Shown here: positions 34,840 through 44,274 of the stretch, one piece after another | Numbering within the stretch: position 1 is the first letter of the stretch | Layout: each line of letters starts with the position of its first letter | NCBI GenBank assembly: GCA_012719645.1 | Contig: JAAXZX010000046.1 | Location: forward strand, 1-56,180 | DNA length: 56,180 bases | Source: Clostridiaceae bacterium | Lineage (GTDB): Bacteria; Bacillota; Clostridia; DSM-8532 | Direction: 5' to 3' | Notes under the pieces: generated by a model | Told to the model about the DNA's origin: nothing | Seen by the model: only the letters and a program-made list of their open reading frames with translations | Databases searched by the model: none | Translations under genes and position numbers: made by a program

Positions 34840-35946
34840 ATGAGCGGTTTATACCTGCAATACATCAGGCGTGCCCTTCCCCTCAGGCGGATGGCGCTAC
34901 TGCTCCTCATAGTTGTATTGGCTGTTGCTTCAGGTGTTGCTTTATACGGAAGGTTGAGCAAAGAAATCAGAATAATAGATAACGGCAAATCAATAGCTGT
35001 CAGGACTATGGGTGCAAGCGTAGGTCAGGCTCTTGACCAGGCGGGAATAGCAATAGGGCAGTACGACTATATGAGTGTTCCGAAGGACACGCCGCTGAAG
35101 CCGGACTTACCCAATGAAGTAACAATAAAAAGGGCGATCCCGGTGTTTCTCACGGTAGACGGGGAAACAAGGACGGTCATGTCCTACAGGGATACGGTGC
35201 AGGAACTCCTGCAGGACAATGGAATAACCCTCGGCCCCCTGGACAGATTTGAGGGCGTTTCGCCCGATGACCCGCTGACAGAAGAATTGGAGATCAGGGT
35301 GGTCAGGGTTGAAGAAAGAATCCTTACCCAGGAAGAGCAGATTCCCTACCAGGTTCTCGAACAGCCCAACAACGTTATGAACGAGGGCGAATCACAGATC
35401 GTGGTAGAGGGAGAAAACGGGATAAGGGAGAAAAGATACAAGCTGACCTATGAAGACGGGGAATACGTCAAGCGTGAATTTATCGGCGAATCCATCATTA
35501 AAGAGCCTGTCAACAGGGTTGTCGAGTATGGAACCGTACCCAACTTCATAACTTCGAGGGGGGACCGGGTCCGATACTCCAAAGCTTTGAAAATGCGAGC
35601 AACAGCCTATACCAACTCCTTTGAGGACACAGGAAAAAATCCTGGCGACCCCGGGTATGGTATAACCTATACCGGAATGACGGCACGTACCGGTATTGTC
35701 GCCGTCGACCCGAAGGTGATACCGCTGGGTTCCAAACTCTATATCGAAGTGCCAGGTTCGGCGCCTGATTATGGGTTTGCCATAGCGGGAGACATTGGAA
35801 GCGCCATCAAGGGCAACCTGATCGACCTGTTCTTCAACACCACCGAAGAAGTCAGGCGCTGGGGTGTACGCAATGTTGTGGTCTATATTCTTAACGAACA
35901 GAATGACGACCGCTGGAAGCAGAACCATAACCCCTGCGATTGGTAA
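34840..35946 (+). CDS. yabE: YabE-like cell-wall protein (DUF348, G5, 3D domains)
   Basis: A 368-residue exported protein with an N-terminal membrane segment (about 17-37), two DUF348 ubiquitin-like domains (about 45-90 and 105-150), a G5 domain (about 155-235, ending NRVVEYG) and a C-terminal 3D domain (about 250-360). The 3D domain shows MRATAYTNS, GMTARTGIVAVDPKVIPLGS and GDIGSAIKGNLIDLFF, with the three Asp of the family that form the lytic-transglycosylase-like site (compare MltA and Rpf proteins). It probably cuts peptidoglycan in growth or spore revival. ATG 34840 follows AGGAAAGG. Its place between tatD and ksgA matches Bacillus yabE. Confidence 0.92.
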   Translation: MSGLYLQYIRRALPLRRMALLLLIVVLAVASGVALYGRLSKEIRIIDNGKSIAVRTMGASVGQALDQAGIAIGQYDYMSVPKDTPLKPDLPNEVTIKRAIPVFLTVDGETRTVMSYRDTVQELLQDNGITLGPLDRFEGVSPDDPLTEELEIRVVRVEERILTQEEQIPYQVLEQPNNVMNEGESQIVVEGENGIREKRYKLTYEDGEYVKREFIGESIIKEPVNRVVEYGTVPNFITSRGDRVRYSKALKMRATAYTNSFEDTGKNPGDPGYGITYTGMTARTGIVAVDPKVIPLGSKLYIEVPGSAPDYGFAIAGDIGSAIKGNLIDLFFNTTEEVRRWGVRNVVVYILNEQNDDRWKQNHNPCDW

Positions 35947-35962
35947 AACGTAATACTTGGAG

Positions 35963-35997
35963 AAACCAGGGTTTACAGTACAGGTAAACCCTGGTTC
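35963..35997 (+). terminator. Hairpin terminator after yabE-like gene
   Basis: A 13-bp perfect stem (AACCAGGGTTTAC / GTAAACCCTGGTT) with a seven-base loop and the tail CTGTAATATATA, only weakly T-rich. Confidence 0.65.
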
Positions 35998-36108
35998 TGT
36001 AATATATAGAAGTGAGATGTTGGGTGTGAGAATTAATCAGTACGGATTCGCAGCCATTCTTGTGCGCCAACCCCTCGCATCTCAATTCCGGGATAAGGAA
36101 GGTAGTCC

Positions 36109-36957
36109 ATGATCAACACAAACGAGATATTAAGCAAATATGGACTCAAGCTTACAAAATCCCTCGGCCAGAACTTCCTGACCGACGCCAACATTATCAG
36201 AAAAATCGTGGATACGGCTGAGGTGGACGAGAATGACCTGGTCCTGGAAGTAGGCCCGGGTATTGGCGCCCTCACAGCCCGTCTGGCTGAAAGGGCGGGC
36301 AGGGTGGTGGCGGTGGAGATTGACAGGCGCCTTTTGGAGCCCCTGTCCGAAACCCTCGGAGGATACGGGAATGTCCGGGTTATACATGCCGACATCATGA
36401 AGACCGACCTGCGGGAGCTTACGACGGGTTGGAATGGTTCCCTTAAGGTGGTCTCAAACCTGCCATATTACATTACCTCGCCCGTAATCATGAATATGCT
36501 GGAGTCCGGGATTCCCTGGAGTCTCCTGGTATTCATGGTCCAGAAAGAGGTTGTAGGCAGGATGGTGGCCTTGCCAGGCACAAAGGATTACAGTGCCCTC
36601 TCGGTGGCGGTCCGGTATTATGCCGACCCCAAACTCGCTTTCCACGTTTCAAGAAACTGTTTTATCCCGAAGCCCGATGTGGATTCCGCTGTGGTAAAGC
36701 TGAAAAGGCGCAGCCTAAGCCAGCCGGATTACCTGGCCAGGGAGTTTTTGTTCAGGGTGATCCGGGCTTCATTCAGCCAGCGCAGAAAAACCCTGCTTAA
36801 TTCACTGGGAAAGCAGCCCTGGCTTGAAGGCGGGAAGGAGCGGCTCAGGGAGGCATTAGCCCGGATGGGTCTTTCGGAAGACACGCGGGCAGAAAACCTG
36901 TCGGTGGAACAGTTTATCCAGCTTGCAAGTGAACTGTGTAAAAAAATGCCATCATAA
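36109..36957 (+). CDS. ksgA: 16S rRNA dimethyladenosine transferase
   Basis: A 282-residue SAM-dependent methyltransferase (RsmA) that dimethylates two adenines in helix 45 of 16S rRNA. It starts with the family region LTKSLGQNFLTDANIIRKIV, has the SAM loop LEVGPGIGALTARLAE near 45-60, the catalytic motif SNLPYYITSPVIM near 118-130, and FIPKPDVDSAVVKL near 185. GGAAGG precedes ATG 36109. rnmV, which normally lies between yabE and ksgA, is absent. Confidence 0.97.
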   Translation: MINTNEILSKYGLKLTKSLGQNFLTDANIIRKIVDTAEVDENDLVLEVGPGIGALTARLAERAGRVVAVEIDRRLLEPLSETLGGYGNVRVIHADIMKTDLRELTTGWNGSLKVVSNLPYYITSPVIMNMLESGIPWSLLVFMVQKEVVGRMVALPGTKDYSALSVAVRYYADPKLAFHVSRNCFIPKPDVDSAVVKLKRRSLSQPDYLAREFLFRVIRASFSQRRKTLLNSLGKQPWLEGGKERLREALARMGLSEDTRAENLSVEQFIQLASELCKKMPS

Positions 36958-37040
36958 ACCAGGAAAACATGAGGATAATAATAGCATCGACCAAGTCAAC
37001 GGACGCGTCGGTACGATTTTGCAAGGAATGGTGAACGGAG

Positions 37041-37187
37041 ATGGCAGACGACAGGAAGCAGGCCGGAAGGGTCGGCAGGAATGATGTATCGGCAGGGAAT
37101 GATCAATTGGGCGAGAATGAGTATGAAGCATTCCGCGCCGCCAGGGATATTCCTGAAGAAGCTAAAAGGAAAAAAGCACGCCGGTAG
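37041..37187 (+). CDS. Possible small basic protein
   Basis: A 48-codon ORF starting MADDRKQAGRVGRND and ending EEAKRKKARR: hydrophilic, charged, with no Cys and no hydrophobic segment. It is closed by a strong hairpin two bases after its stop, which supports a transcribed unit. The ribosome site is unclear (GGAG touches the ATG). No family recognised. It is the only coding candidate in the gap 36958-37315. Confidence 0.4.
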   Translation: MADDRKQAGRVGRNDVSAGNDQLGENEYEAFRAARDIPEEAKRKKARR

Positions 37188-37191
37188 AAAC

Positions 37192-37228
37192 AGGGGGTAT
37201 TGCCCGGACAGATGGGCAATACCCCCTC
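37192..37228 (+). terminator. Strong GC-rich hairpin
   Basis: A 13-bp perfect stem (GGGGGTATTGCCC / GGGCAATACCCCC) with an eight-base loop, followed by TCTCC without a T run. Probable terminator of ksgA or the small ORF. Confidence 0.6.
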
Positions 37229-37315
37229 TCCATATGCCTTGCGAATCGGGATCGTGTACTATCTGCCCCGGCATCTGCGTATAATTCATACCAAAATGAT
37301 GTTTGTGGTGGTTAT

Positions 37316-38299
37316 ATGCAGACACTGCCCGGCTTTGCAAGGAAATATGCGATTATGGAGGAGCTTGATGATGGGTTTGGCATCGGCGCTTCACCGGAAG
37401 CCTTTGTAAGGCTGGATTCATGGGATGGGCGCATAGTAGCCTCACTTCATGTCAAGGGCTTGAAACAGGGACCTTTCAGGTATATGCTCTACCTGATCTT
37501 TTCACAGGGAGACGGGTTGGTGGCCATACCCGCCGGGAATGTCAGCGCTTCTTTCCCCACCATGCAGGGGAGCCTGGAAATTGATCCCGATACGCTGAAG
37601 TCCAATAATACGAGGCCTGAACTGGTGAAATACGCGGCCATTACGGCCGAAAGCAAGGACAGGATGTGGATTCCCCTGTTCGCAAGCTTCGAGAAGTCTT
37701 TAAAATGGGATGAAAGCCTGCGACAGATCATATATAAGAAACCAACCAAAAAACAGGCTGAAAGGGCTTCCGATGCAAAGGAAGAGAAACAGGAAGAAAA
37801 GTCTGAACCTGTTGGCGGCGAAGGAAGCGGTCCATCCGGCCAAGCCCAGCCCAATCCCAGGCCAGGGCAGCGGGAACTGGCTGCAGAGGAAGCCGGCCTT
37901 GTAAAATGCGATATTGACAAGCTTGAAACCCTGATCAAAAACAACTTTGAGGAATGTCACCCTTTCAGGAGAGGAAATCCCGATTATACCTGGTACAATG
38001 TAAGCGATCTTGCCAAGCTGAGCAATATCATGTACATGTCGGGCATCAACGTGCCCGTATTTGCCAATCCAAAGATCCTTGTTGGCCTTTTCAGGTATAA
38101 GCATATCCTTGCGGGCCTGTATAAGGGCGAAAATCAATCCAACTTTTTTGTAATCGGCATTCCTGCCAGGAATGAAAATGATAACAGGCCTTTCGAAACC
38201 GCCTGCAGATGGGTGCCGGTCACCGGCAGCAATATCCGGGACCTTGGCGGCTACTGGCTCGTTTATGTCAGCCTGAAATCGGGAGAAATTGTAGTATAG
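37316..38299 (+). CDS. Uncharacterised two-part protein
   Basis: A 327-residue soluble protein I cannot name. Residues about 1-145 form a beta-rich domain (FVRLDSWDGRIVASLHVKGL, YLIFSQGDGLVAIPAG). Residues about 145-205 are a low-complexity, Lys/Glu-then-Pro/Gly/Gln linker. Residues about 205-327 form a second domain (HPFRRGNPDYTWYNVSDLAK, LVGLFRYKHILAGLYKGE, GGYWLVYVSLKSGEIVV) with many aromatic residues. No signal peptide, membrane segment or catalytic motif is seen. The start is uncertain: 37316 has only GGTGG upstream, and ATG 37355 (MEELDDGFGIGA) is an alternative. A GC-rich hairpin follows it. The layout recalls Clostridia hypothetical proteins of DUF type. Confidence 0.7.
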   Translation: MQTLPGFARKYAIMEELDDGFGIGASPEAFVRLDSWDGRIVASLHVKGLKQGPFRYMLYLIFSQGDGLVAIPAGNVSASFPTMQGSLEIDPDTLKSNNTRPELVKYAAITAESKDRMWIPLFASFEKSLKWDESLRQIIYKKPTKKQAERASDAKEEKQEEKSEPVGGEGSGPSGQAQPNPRPGQRELAAEEAGLVKCDIDKLETLIKNNFEECHPFRRGNPDYTWYNVSDLAKLSNIMYMSGINVPVFANPKILVGLFRYKHILAGLYKGENQSNFFVIGIPARNENDNRPFETACRWVPVTGSNIRDLGGYWLVYVSLKSGEIVV

Positions 38300-38319
38300 C
38301 GGAAACCAGGCAGCCTGAG

Positions 38320-38338
38320 GCCGGCCGGATGGCCGGCA
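38320..38338 (+). terminator. GC-rich hairpin before galT
   Basis: GGCCGGCC-GGAT-GGCCGGC type stem about 20 bases after the stop of the preceding gene, without a T run. Possible terminator. Confidence 0.45.
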
Positions 38339-38356
38339 TCCTTCCTCACCCGGTGT

Positions 38357-38385
38357 TTGACACGCCTTTTTTTTATTCCTATACT
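38357..38385 (+). promoter_or_regulatory. Consensus promoter of galT-galK
   Basis: TTGACA (38357-38362), 17 bases, TATACT (38380-38385). It gives a leader of about 115 bases before galT; no catabolite-response element is evident. Confidence 0.8.
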
Positions 38386-38505
38386 ATGTATTATGTATGA
38401 CAGCCATGAGGGATGTACCGGCAAGGCGGTACGGACAGATGGCTCAAGGGAGAAAAATAAGCTCCGGCATACGGTTGACGGGCTGTCGACACGGAGGTTG
38501 GTAGA

Positions 38506-39483
38506 ATGGCTGAATTGCGCTGGCACCCGCTTATCAGGGACTGGGTCATGATTGCGTCCCACCGGCAGTACAGACCACAGATGCCGGCAGACTGGTGTCC
38601 TTTCTGCCCCGGGGATGGGAATATCGGGCCCTACGAGGTCGCAAAATATGACAACGATTTTCCCGCCCTCATGGAAGACCCGCCGTCGCCTGACCCGGTT
38701 TCCAATGATTTCTTCAGGGTTGCCGAATCCTATGGTAAGTGCGAGGTCATCCTGTACTCGCCGGAACACACGGCAGTGCTGCCCGAGTTGTCGGACGCGC
38801 ATGTGAAAAAGCTGGTGGATCTGTGGGCTCAGCGCTTTGAAACCCTGTCGGCCAACTCCAGGATCAAGTATGTCTTTATTTTTGAAAACCGCGGTGAGTT
38901 GGTGGGAGTAACCATGCCCCACCCCCATGGCCAGATATATGGCTATCCCTTTATTCCAAAGAAAATCCAACTGGAGCTTGAAGCCTGCAGGGAGCACTTT
39001 GACCTCCACGGCGAATGCCTCATATGCAGGCTGCTTGAGGAAGAGCGGCGCTTTAAGGAGCGCGTGATATTCGAGAATGACGATTTTACAGTGGTGCTTC
39101 CGTTTTTTAGCGAATACCCCTATGGCGTCTATGTCCTGTCCAGGTCCCACAAGCAAAACCTGGCCCAGATGAATGACGGAGAAAGGGCTTCCCTGGCCTG
39201 GGTTATCCGCAGGACCGTGGGAATGCTGGACGCCCTCTTCGACATGGAATTTCCCTATATGATGTGCATGCATCAAAACCCGGTAAATTCTGAGGACTGC
39301 TCGGATTATTACCATTTCCATATCGAATTTTTCCCGCCCATGAGGTCCAGGGAAAAGCAGAAGTTCAATGCTTCCAGCGAGACCGGCGCCTGGGCACATT
39401 GCAATCCTACTGCACCGGAGGAAAAGGCGGCAGAGCTTCGGGCTGCATACCGAAAGTTCCTGGCACGGGATCGGAATGCCTGA
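38506..39483 (+). CDS. galT: Galactose-1-phosphate uridylyltransferase
   Basis: A 325-residue HIT-superfamily enzyme (GalT class I): galactose-1-P plus UDP-glucose to UDP-galactose plus glucose-1-P. The active-site motif MPHPHGQIYGYPFIP is at about 142-156 with the nucleophilic His of HPH. Zinc-type Cys pairs are seen in CPFCPGDG and CLICRLL. The second HIT-like half has YYHFHIEFFPP. ATG 38506 follows GGAGG by nine bases. galK starts 15 bases after its stop. No galE is in the window. Confidence 0.96.
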   Translation: MAELRWHPLIRDWVMIASHRQYRPQMPADWCPFCPGDGNIGPYEVAKYDNDFPALMEDPPSPDPVSNDFFRVAESYGKCEVILYSPEHTAVLPELSDAHVKKLVDLWAQRFETLSANSRIKYVFIFENRGELVGVTMPHPHGQIYGYPFIPKKIQLELEACREHFDLHGECLICRLLEEERRFKERVIFENDDFTVVLPFFSEYPYGVYVLSRSHKQNLAQMNDGERASLAWVIRRTVGMLDALFDMEFPYMMCMHQNPVNSEDCSDYYHFHIEFFPPMRSREKQKFNASSETGAWAHCNPTAPEEKAAELRAAYRKFLARDRNA

Positions 39484-39498
39484 TACGGAGAGAGCGTC

Positions 39499-40683
39499 AT
39501 GAAGGAACTGATTGAAAGGTTTAATCGTTATTTTGGAGGAACAGAGGAAGGGATACGGGCCTTTACGGCGCCCGGCAGGGTGAATCTTATCGGTGAGCAT
39601 ACCGATTATAACGGGGGCTATGTATTCCCTGCCGCGCTGACATTGTCCACAACAGTGCTGGCACGGCCAAGAACCGACAGGAAGATCAACCTGATCGCCA
39701 CCGACCTGGAGATAATGGTACGGGCAGACCTGGACAACCTTGAGGCATACAGGGACATCAAATGGGGCAACTACCAGCTGGGAGTGGCTGATGAATTGCA
39801 AAAGGCAGGATACAGGCTGGTTGGCTGCGACCTGATGTACGAGGACAAGGTGCCCCTGGGGAGCGGCCTTTCATCATCGGCAGCCATTGAGATCGCCACG
39901 GCCATAGCCCTTGTCAGCCTGGGAAACATGTCTTACGGCAGGGACAGACCGGTGGATCCTGTCCGGATGGCCCTGATTTCACAAAAAGCCGAGCATAATT
40001 ATGTGGGGGTCAGATGCGGAATCATGGACCAGTTCGCCTCTGCCATGGGCAGGGAAGACCACGCCATTTTTCTCAACTGCAAGAACCTAAGCTATGAGCT
40101 TGTGCCGGTAAAGCTGGAAGGATATCGCATCGTCATATGCAACACAAATAAAAAGAGAAGCCTTGGCGAAGGGAAGTACAACGAGCGGCGCGCTGAATGC
40201 GAAGCCGGTCTGAAAGCCCTCAAATCTGCAATTCCTGACGCTTCATGCCTGGCAGATGTGCCGGTGGAAGACTTTGAACGCTGCAAAGGTATTATGGAAG
40301 ATGAAACCATAAGAAAGCGCGCGGCCCATGTTATTTATGAAAACCGCCGGGTAGTACAGTCGGTGGAAGCCCTGAGAAAAGGAGACCTTGTCACCTTCGG
40401 AAAGCTCATGAACCAGTCCCATGATTCCCTGAGGGATCTTTACGAGGTTACGGGCATTGAACTGGACACATTGGTTAATGAGGCAAGAAAGGTTGAGGGT
40501 GTCCTGGGATCACGCATGACCGGCGCCGGGTTCGGGGGATGCACCGTCAGCATCGTCCGGGAAGACTGTTTGGAAGCTTTCATGGATCATGTGAGAATTG
40601 CCTATGAAAGAACAATAGGTTACCCGCCTTCATTCTACCTGTCCGGAATAGGCGATGGCGGAAGGGAGATACCGCTGAAATAA
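39499..40683 (+). CDS. galK: Galactokinase
   Basis: A 394-residue GHMP kinase phosphorylating galactose at C1. The signature PGRVNLIGEHTDYNGGYVFP is at about 22-41, the ATP-binding motif GSGLSSSAAIEIA near 125, the catalytic Asp in GIMDQFASAMG near 178, and GAGFGGCTVSIV near 340. GGAGAG precedes the ATG. It follows galT in one operon under the promoter at 38357. Confidence 0.97.
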   Translation: MKELIERFNRYFGGTEEGIRAFTAPGRVNLIGEHTDYNGGYVFPAALTLSTTVLARPRTDRKINLIATDLEIMVRADLDNLEAYRDIKWGNYQLGVADELQKAGYRLVGCDLMYEDKVPLGSGLSSSAAIEIATAIALVSLGNMSYGRDRPVDPVRMALISQKAEHNYVGVRCGIMDQFASAMGREDHAIFLNCKNLSYELVPVKLEGYRIVICNTNKKRSLGEGKYNERRAECEAGLKALKSAIPDASCLADVPVEDFERCKGIMEDETIRKRAAHVIYENRRVVQSVEALRKGDLVTFGKLMNQSHDSLRDLYEVTGIELDTLVNEARKVEGVLGSRMTGAGFGGCTVSIVREDCLEAFMDHVRIAYERTIGYPPSFYLSGIGDGGREIPLK

Positions 40684-40703
40684 GGAATATGTCGATTCCG
40701 ACC

Positions 40704-40725
40704 GCCTGTTATGGCGTTTTTTTAT
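40704..40725 (+). terminator. Candidate terminator of galK
   Basis: Short stem CGCC-TGTTAT-GGCG followed by seven T, about 25 bases after the galK stop. The stem is short, so strength is uncertain. Confidence 0.5.
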
Positions 40726-40766
40726 TGTTCCTCTCTTACATTTTATGGCTCTAGGAATAAAAAAAG

Positions 40767-40796
40767 TTTACATACTGCCCCCGTGGAAGTTATAAT
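40767..40796 (+). promoter_or_regulatory. purA promoter
   Basis: TTTACA (40767-40772), 18 bases, TATAAT (40791-40796), about 30 bases before the purA start. The leader is too short for a purine riboswitch; a PurR box is not recognisable. Confidence 0.75.
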
Positions 40797-40821
40797 TGAA
40801 GTTGTTTGATTCAGGGGGTAA

Positions 40822-42102
<1,281 letters not shown>

Positions 42103-42110
42103 CATGCAGG

Positions 42111-42143
42111 AGCCGGGGAGATGCAAACATCCCCGGTTTTGTC
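42111..42143 (+). terminator. Terminator of purA
   Basis: Stem CCGGGGAGATG / CATCCCCGG with loop CAAA and one bulge, followed by TTTTGTC. The rest of the gap to 42445 shows no gene; an 82-codon minus ORF crossing this hairpin is rejected. Confidence 0.75.
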
Positions 42144-42445
42144 TTCATTGCACACGGACCGGGAGCATGGAGCGCAATATACACTGCATGATCTGACTGC
42201 TCAGCATATTCTCGTACGCATCCATGAAGGTGTTTTATTGCGTTAAATCCGGTTGTACTGACATCAACCCCGCATGACAGGCACACATGCTGATCAGTAC
42301 ATATCATTACGTTTTGGGATAACAAGCGCGTCATCATAATGGAAATCCTGTTATGTTTTCCCGGGATGTGTGTAAAAATAGAATAACACCTAATTGGTTG
42401 GCTGAATAAAAACCCAGGCCATTATATGGAGAGGAGCTGCGGGAT

Positions 42446-44095
42446 ATGGACAAACTGAAGAGCGTGGCATATTTCTGCATGGAATATGGCATTGAAAGCG
42501 ATGTGCGGCTTTATGCGGGCGGGCTTGGCATACTTGCCGGCGACTATATGAAAGAGGCATTCGACCAGGGATATCCAATTGTCGGCATAGGCATCCTGTG
42601 GAAGCAGGGCTATGGGGAGCAGTTTATAGACCAGGAAACAGGCATGCCCTATGACGCGTATAAAATCAGGGTATACCCGTTCCTGGAGGATACCGGGGTG
42701 ACCGTATCGGTAGCCATCAGGAAAAGGGACGTTAAAATAAAGGTTTGGCGATATCGTGCCCATGGAGTGGATAACCTGTATCTGCTGGATACCGACATCG
42801 AAGGCAATGACGGAGAAGCCCGCTGGATTACGGGACAGCTTTACGGATGGTTCGGCGAAGAGCGGGTGGCGCAGGAAATGGTCCTGGGCATAGGCGGGGT
42901 GCGGGCGCTCAGGGCATTGGGTTTCAACCCCCAGGTCTACCATTTCAACGAGGGACACGCGCTGTTTGCGGGTTTTGAGCTAATAAGGGAAAAGATGGCC
43001 CGTGGAATGCGCTTCCGTGAGGCCTGGAAGGAGACGCGGAAAGAGGTGGTTTTCACCACCCATACGCCGGTTCCCGAGGGAAATGAGCAGCACCCCATAG
43101 ACAGGCTTATATACATGGGAGCAAACCTGAATATGACCAGGAGGCAGCTCAAGGCCATCGGCGGTGATCCCTTCAACATGACGGCCGGCGCACTGCGCCT
43201 GTCCCGTGTATCAAATGCAGTTTCGGACCTGCACAGGGTCACGGCCATGAAGATGTGGAAAAAGGTTAAGGGCAGGAGCGAAATAATAGGCATAACCAAC
43301 GGCATCCATATACCCACCTGGGTGGACAGGAAGATGCTTGAGCTGGCTGAGGAGTACAACGGCGCAAAGGCGGCGGAAGAAGAACTCTGGAGCAGGCATA
43401 TGCACAACAAGGACGCCCTGATAGATTTTATTGAGAAACGCACCGGGGCAAGGCTTGACAGGGATGTGCTCCTGATCGGCTTTGCGCGTCGTGCCGCACC
43501 ATACAAACGGTCCGGGCTTCTTCTTTCGGACCTGGAGTTCCTGGAACCCCTGCTCAGGGAGAGGAAGCTGCAGATCGTCTTTTCGGGCAAATCGCATCCC
43601 CTGGATGATACCGGGAAGGGCATTGTTGCCGAAATAGTGTCCATGACACGGAAATACCCGGACAGCATTGTCTTCCTGGAAAACTACGATATGGAGATAG
43701 GGCGCATGATGACCAGGGGCGCCGATGTATGGCTCAATAACCCGAGACGGCCGCAGGAAGCATCGGGAACATCGGGCATGAAGGCTGCCATGAACGGTGT
43801 GCTCAATGTATCAATACTGGATGGCTGGTGGCCTGAAGCCTGCAAGGATGGTGAAAACGGCTGGCAATTCGGGGACGGGTACCAGAGCGATAATGCGGCC
43901 AAGGTCGACAAGCATGATCTGAAGGCACTCAAAACGTGCCTGGTTAATGAGGTGATCCCGACCTATTATGAAAACCGGAGCAAATGGGTGGAAATGATGG
44001 TGTCTTCCATAAGGAGCACCAGGGAGCCCTTCGGCATGAAGCGCGTGCTGGAGGAGTACTATAAAAGAATGTACAATACTGGAAGTGAGAAGTAA
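42446..44095 (+). CDS. glgP: Alpha-glucan phosphorylase, short form
   Basis: A 549-residue GT35 phosphorylase releasing glucose-1-phosphate from alpha-1,4 glucan. It starts SVAYFCMEYGIESDVRLYAG, has HFNEGHALFAGFEL near 168, TTHTPVPEGNEQH near 205, and the PLP lysine in RRPQEASGTSGMKAAMNGV near 443. At 549 residues it belongs to the shorter TIGR02094-type group, not the 800-residue form. GAGGAG precedes the ATG. Its last four codons (Gly-Ser-Glu-Lys) and stop lie inside the heptamer array of repeat locus C, so the C-terminus appears to have been rewritten by the repeat. No promoter with two good boxes is seen. Confidence 0.95.
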   Translation: MDKLKSVAYFCMEYGIESDVRLYAGGLGILAGDYMKEAFDQGYPIVGIGILWKQGYGEQFIDQETGMPYDAYKIRVYPFLEDTGVTVSVAIRKRDVKIKVWRYRAHGVDNLYLLDTDIEGNDGEARWITGQLYGWFGEERVAQEMVLGIGGVRALRALGFNPQVYHFNEGHALFAGFELIREKMARGMRFREAWKETRKEVVFTTHTPVPEGNEQHPIDRLIYMGANLNMTRRQLKAIGGDPFNMTAGALRLSRVSNAVSDLHRVTAMKMWKKVKGRSEIIGITNGIHIPTWVDRKMLELAEEYNGAKAAEEELWSRHMHNKDALIDFIEKRTGARLDRDVLLIGFARRAAPYKRSGLLLSDLEFLEPLLRERKLQIVFSGKSHPLDDTGKGIVAEIVSMTRKYPDSIVFLENYDMEIGRMMTRGADVWLNNPRRPQEASGTSGMKAAMNGVLNVSILDGWWPEACKDGENGWQFGDGYQSDNAAKVDKHDLKALKTCLVNEVIPTYYENRSKWVEMMVSSIRSTREPFGMKRVLEEYYKRMYNTGSEK

Positions 44096-44240
44096 GAAGT
44101 GAGAAGTGAGAGGCTGGAGGTTTGTATTCAGGAAAGGCTCCAACCCGGGCTGATAATACCAGGCCTCCAACCTCTCGTATATCGCTTCTTTATATGAGAT
44201 TGCCGCGCTCCGCTGACACTTCACCTGCAATGACAGGTGA
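44082..44240. repeat. Intergenic repeat locus C after glgP
   Basis: Six tandem heptamers at 44082-44123 (GAAGTGA, GAAGTAA, GAAGTGA, GAAGTGA, GAGGCTG, GAGGTTT), a complementary pyrimidine arm near 44162-44175 (GCCTCCAACCTCTC), then a GAGATTGCCGCG ... TGCAATGACA element at 44196-44240. Same order of modules as locus B. Confidence 0.7.
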
Positions 44241-44274
44241 GCCTCACACCTTAAAAATGCTGTTGCTAATTGTT

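Noticed and set aside
38263..39801. 512-codon minus-strand ORF across galT and the galK start
   Set aside because: Antisense to two certain genes with intact motifs; it is a product of codon bias on the real strand.
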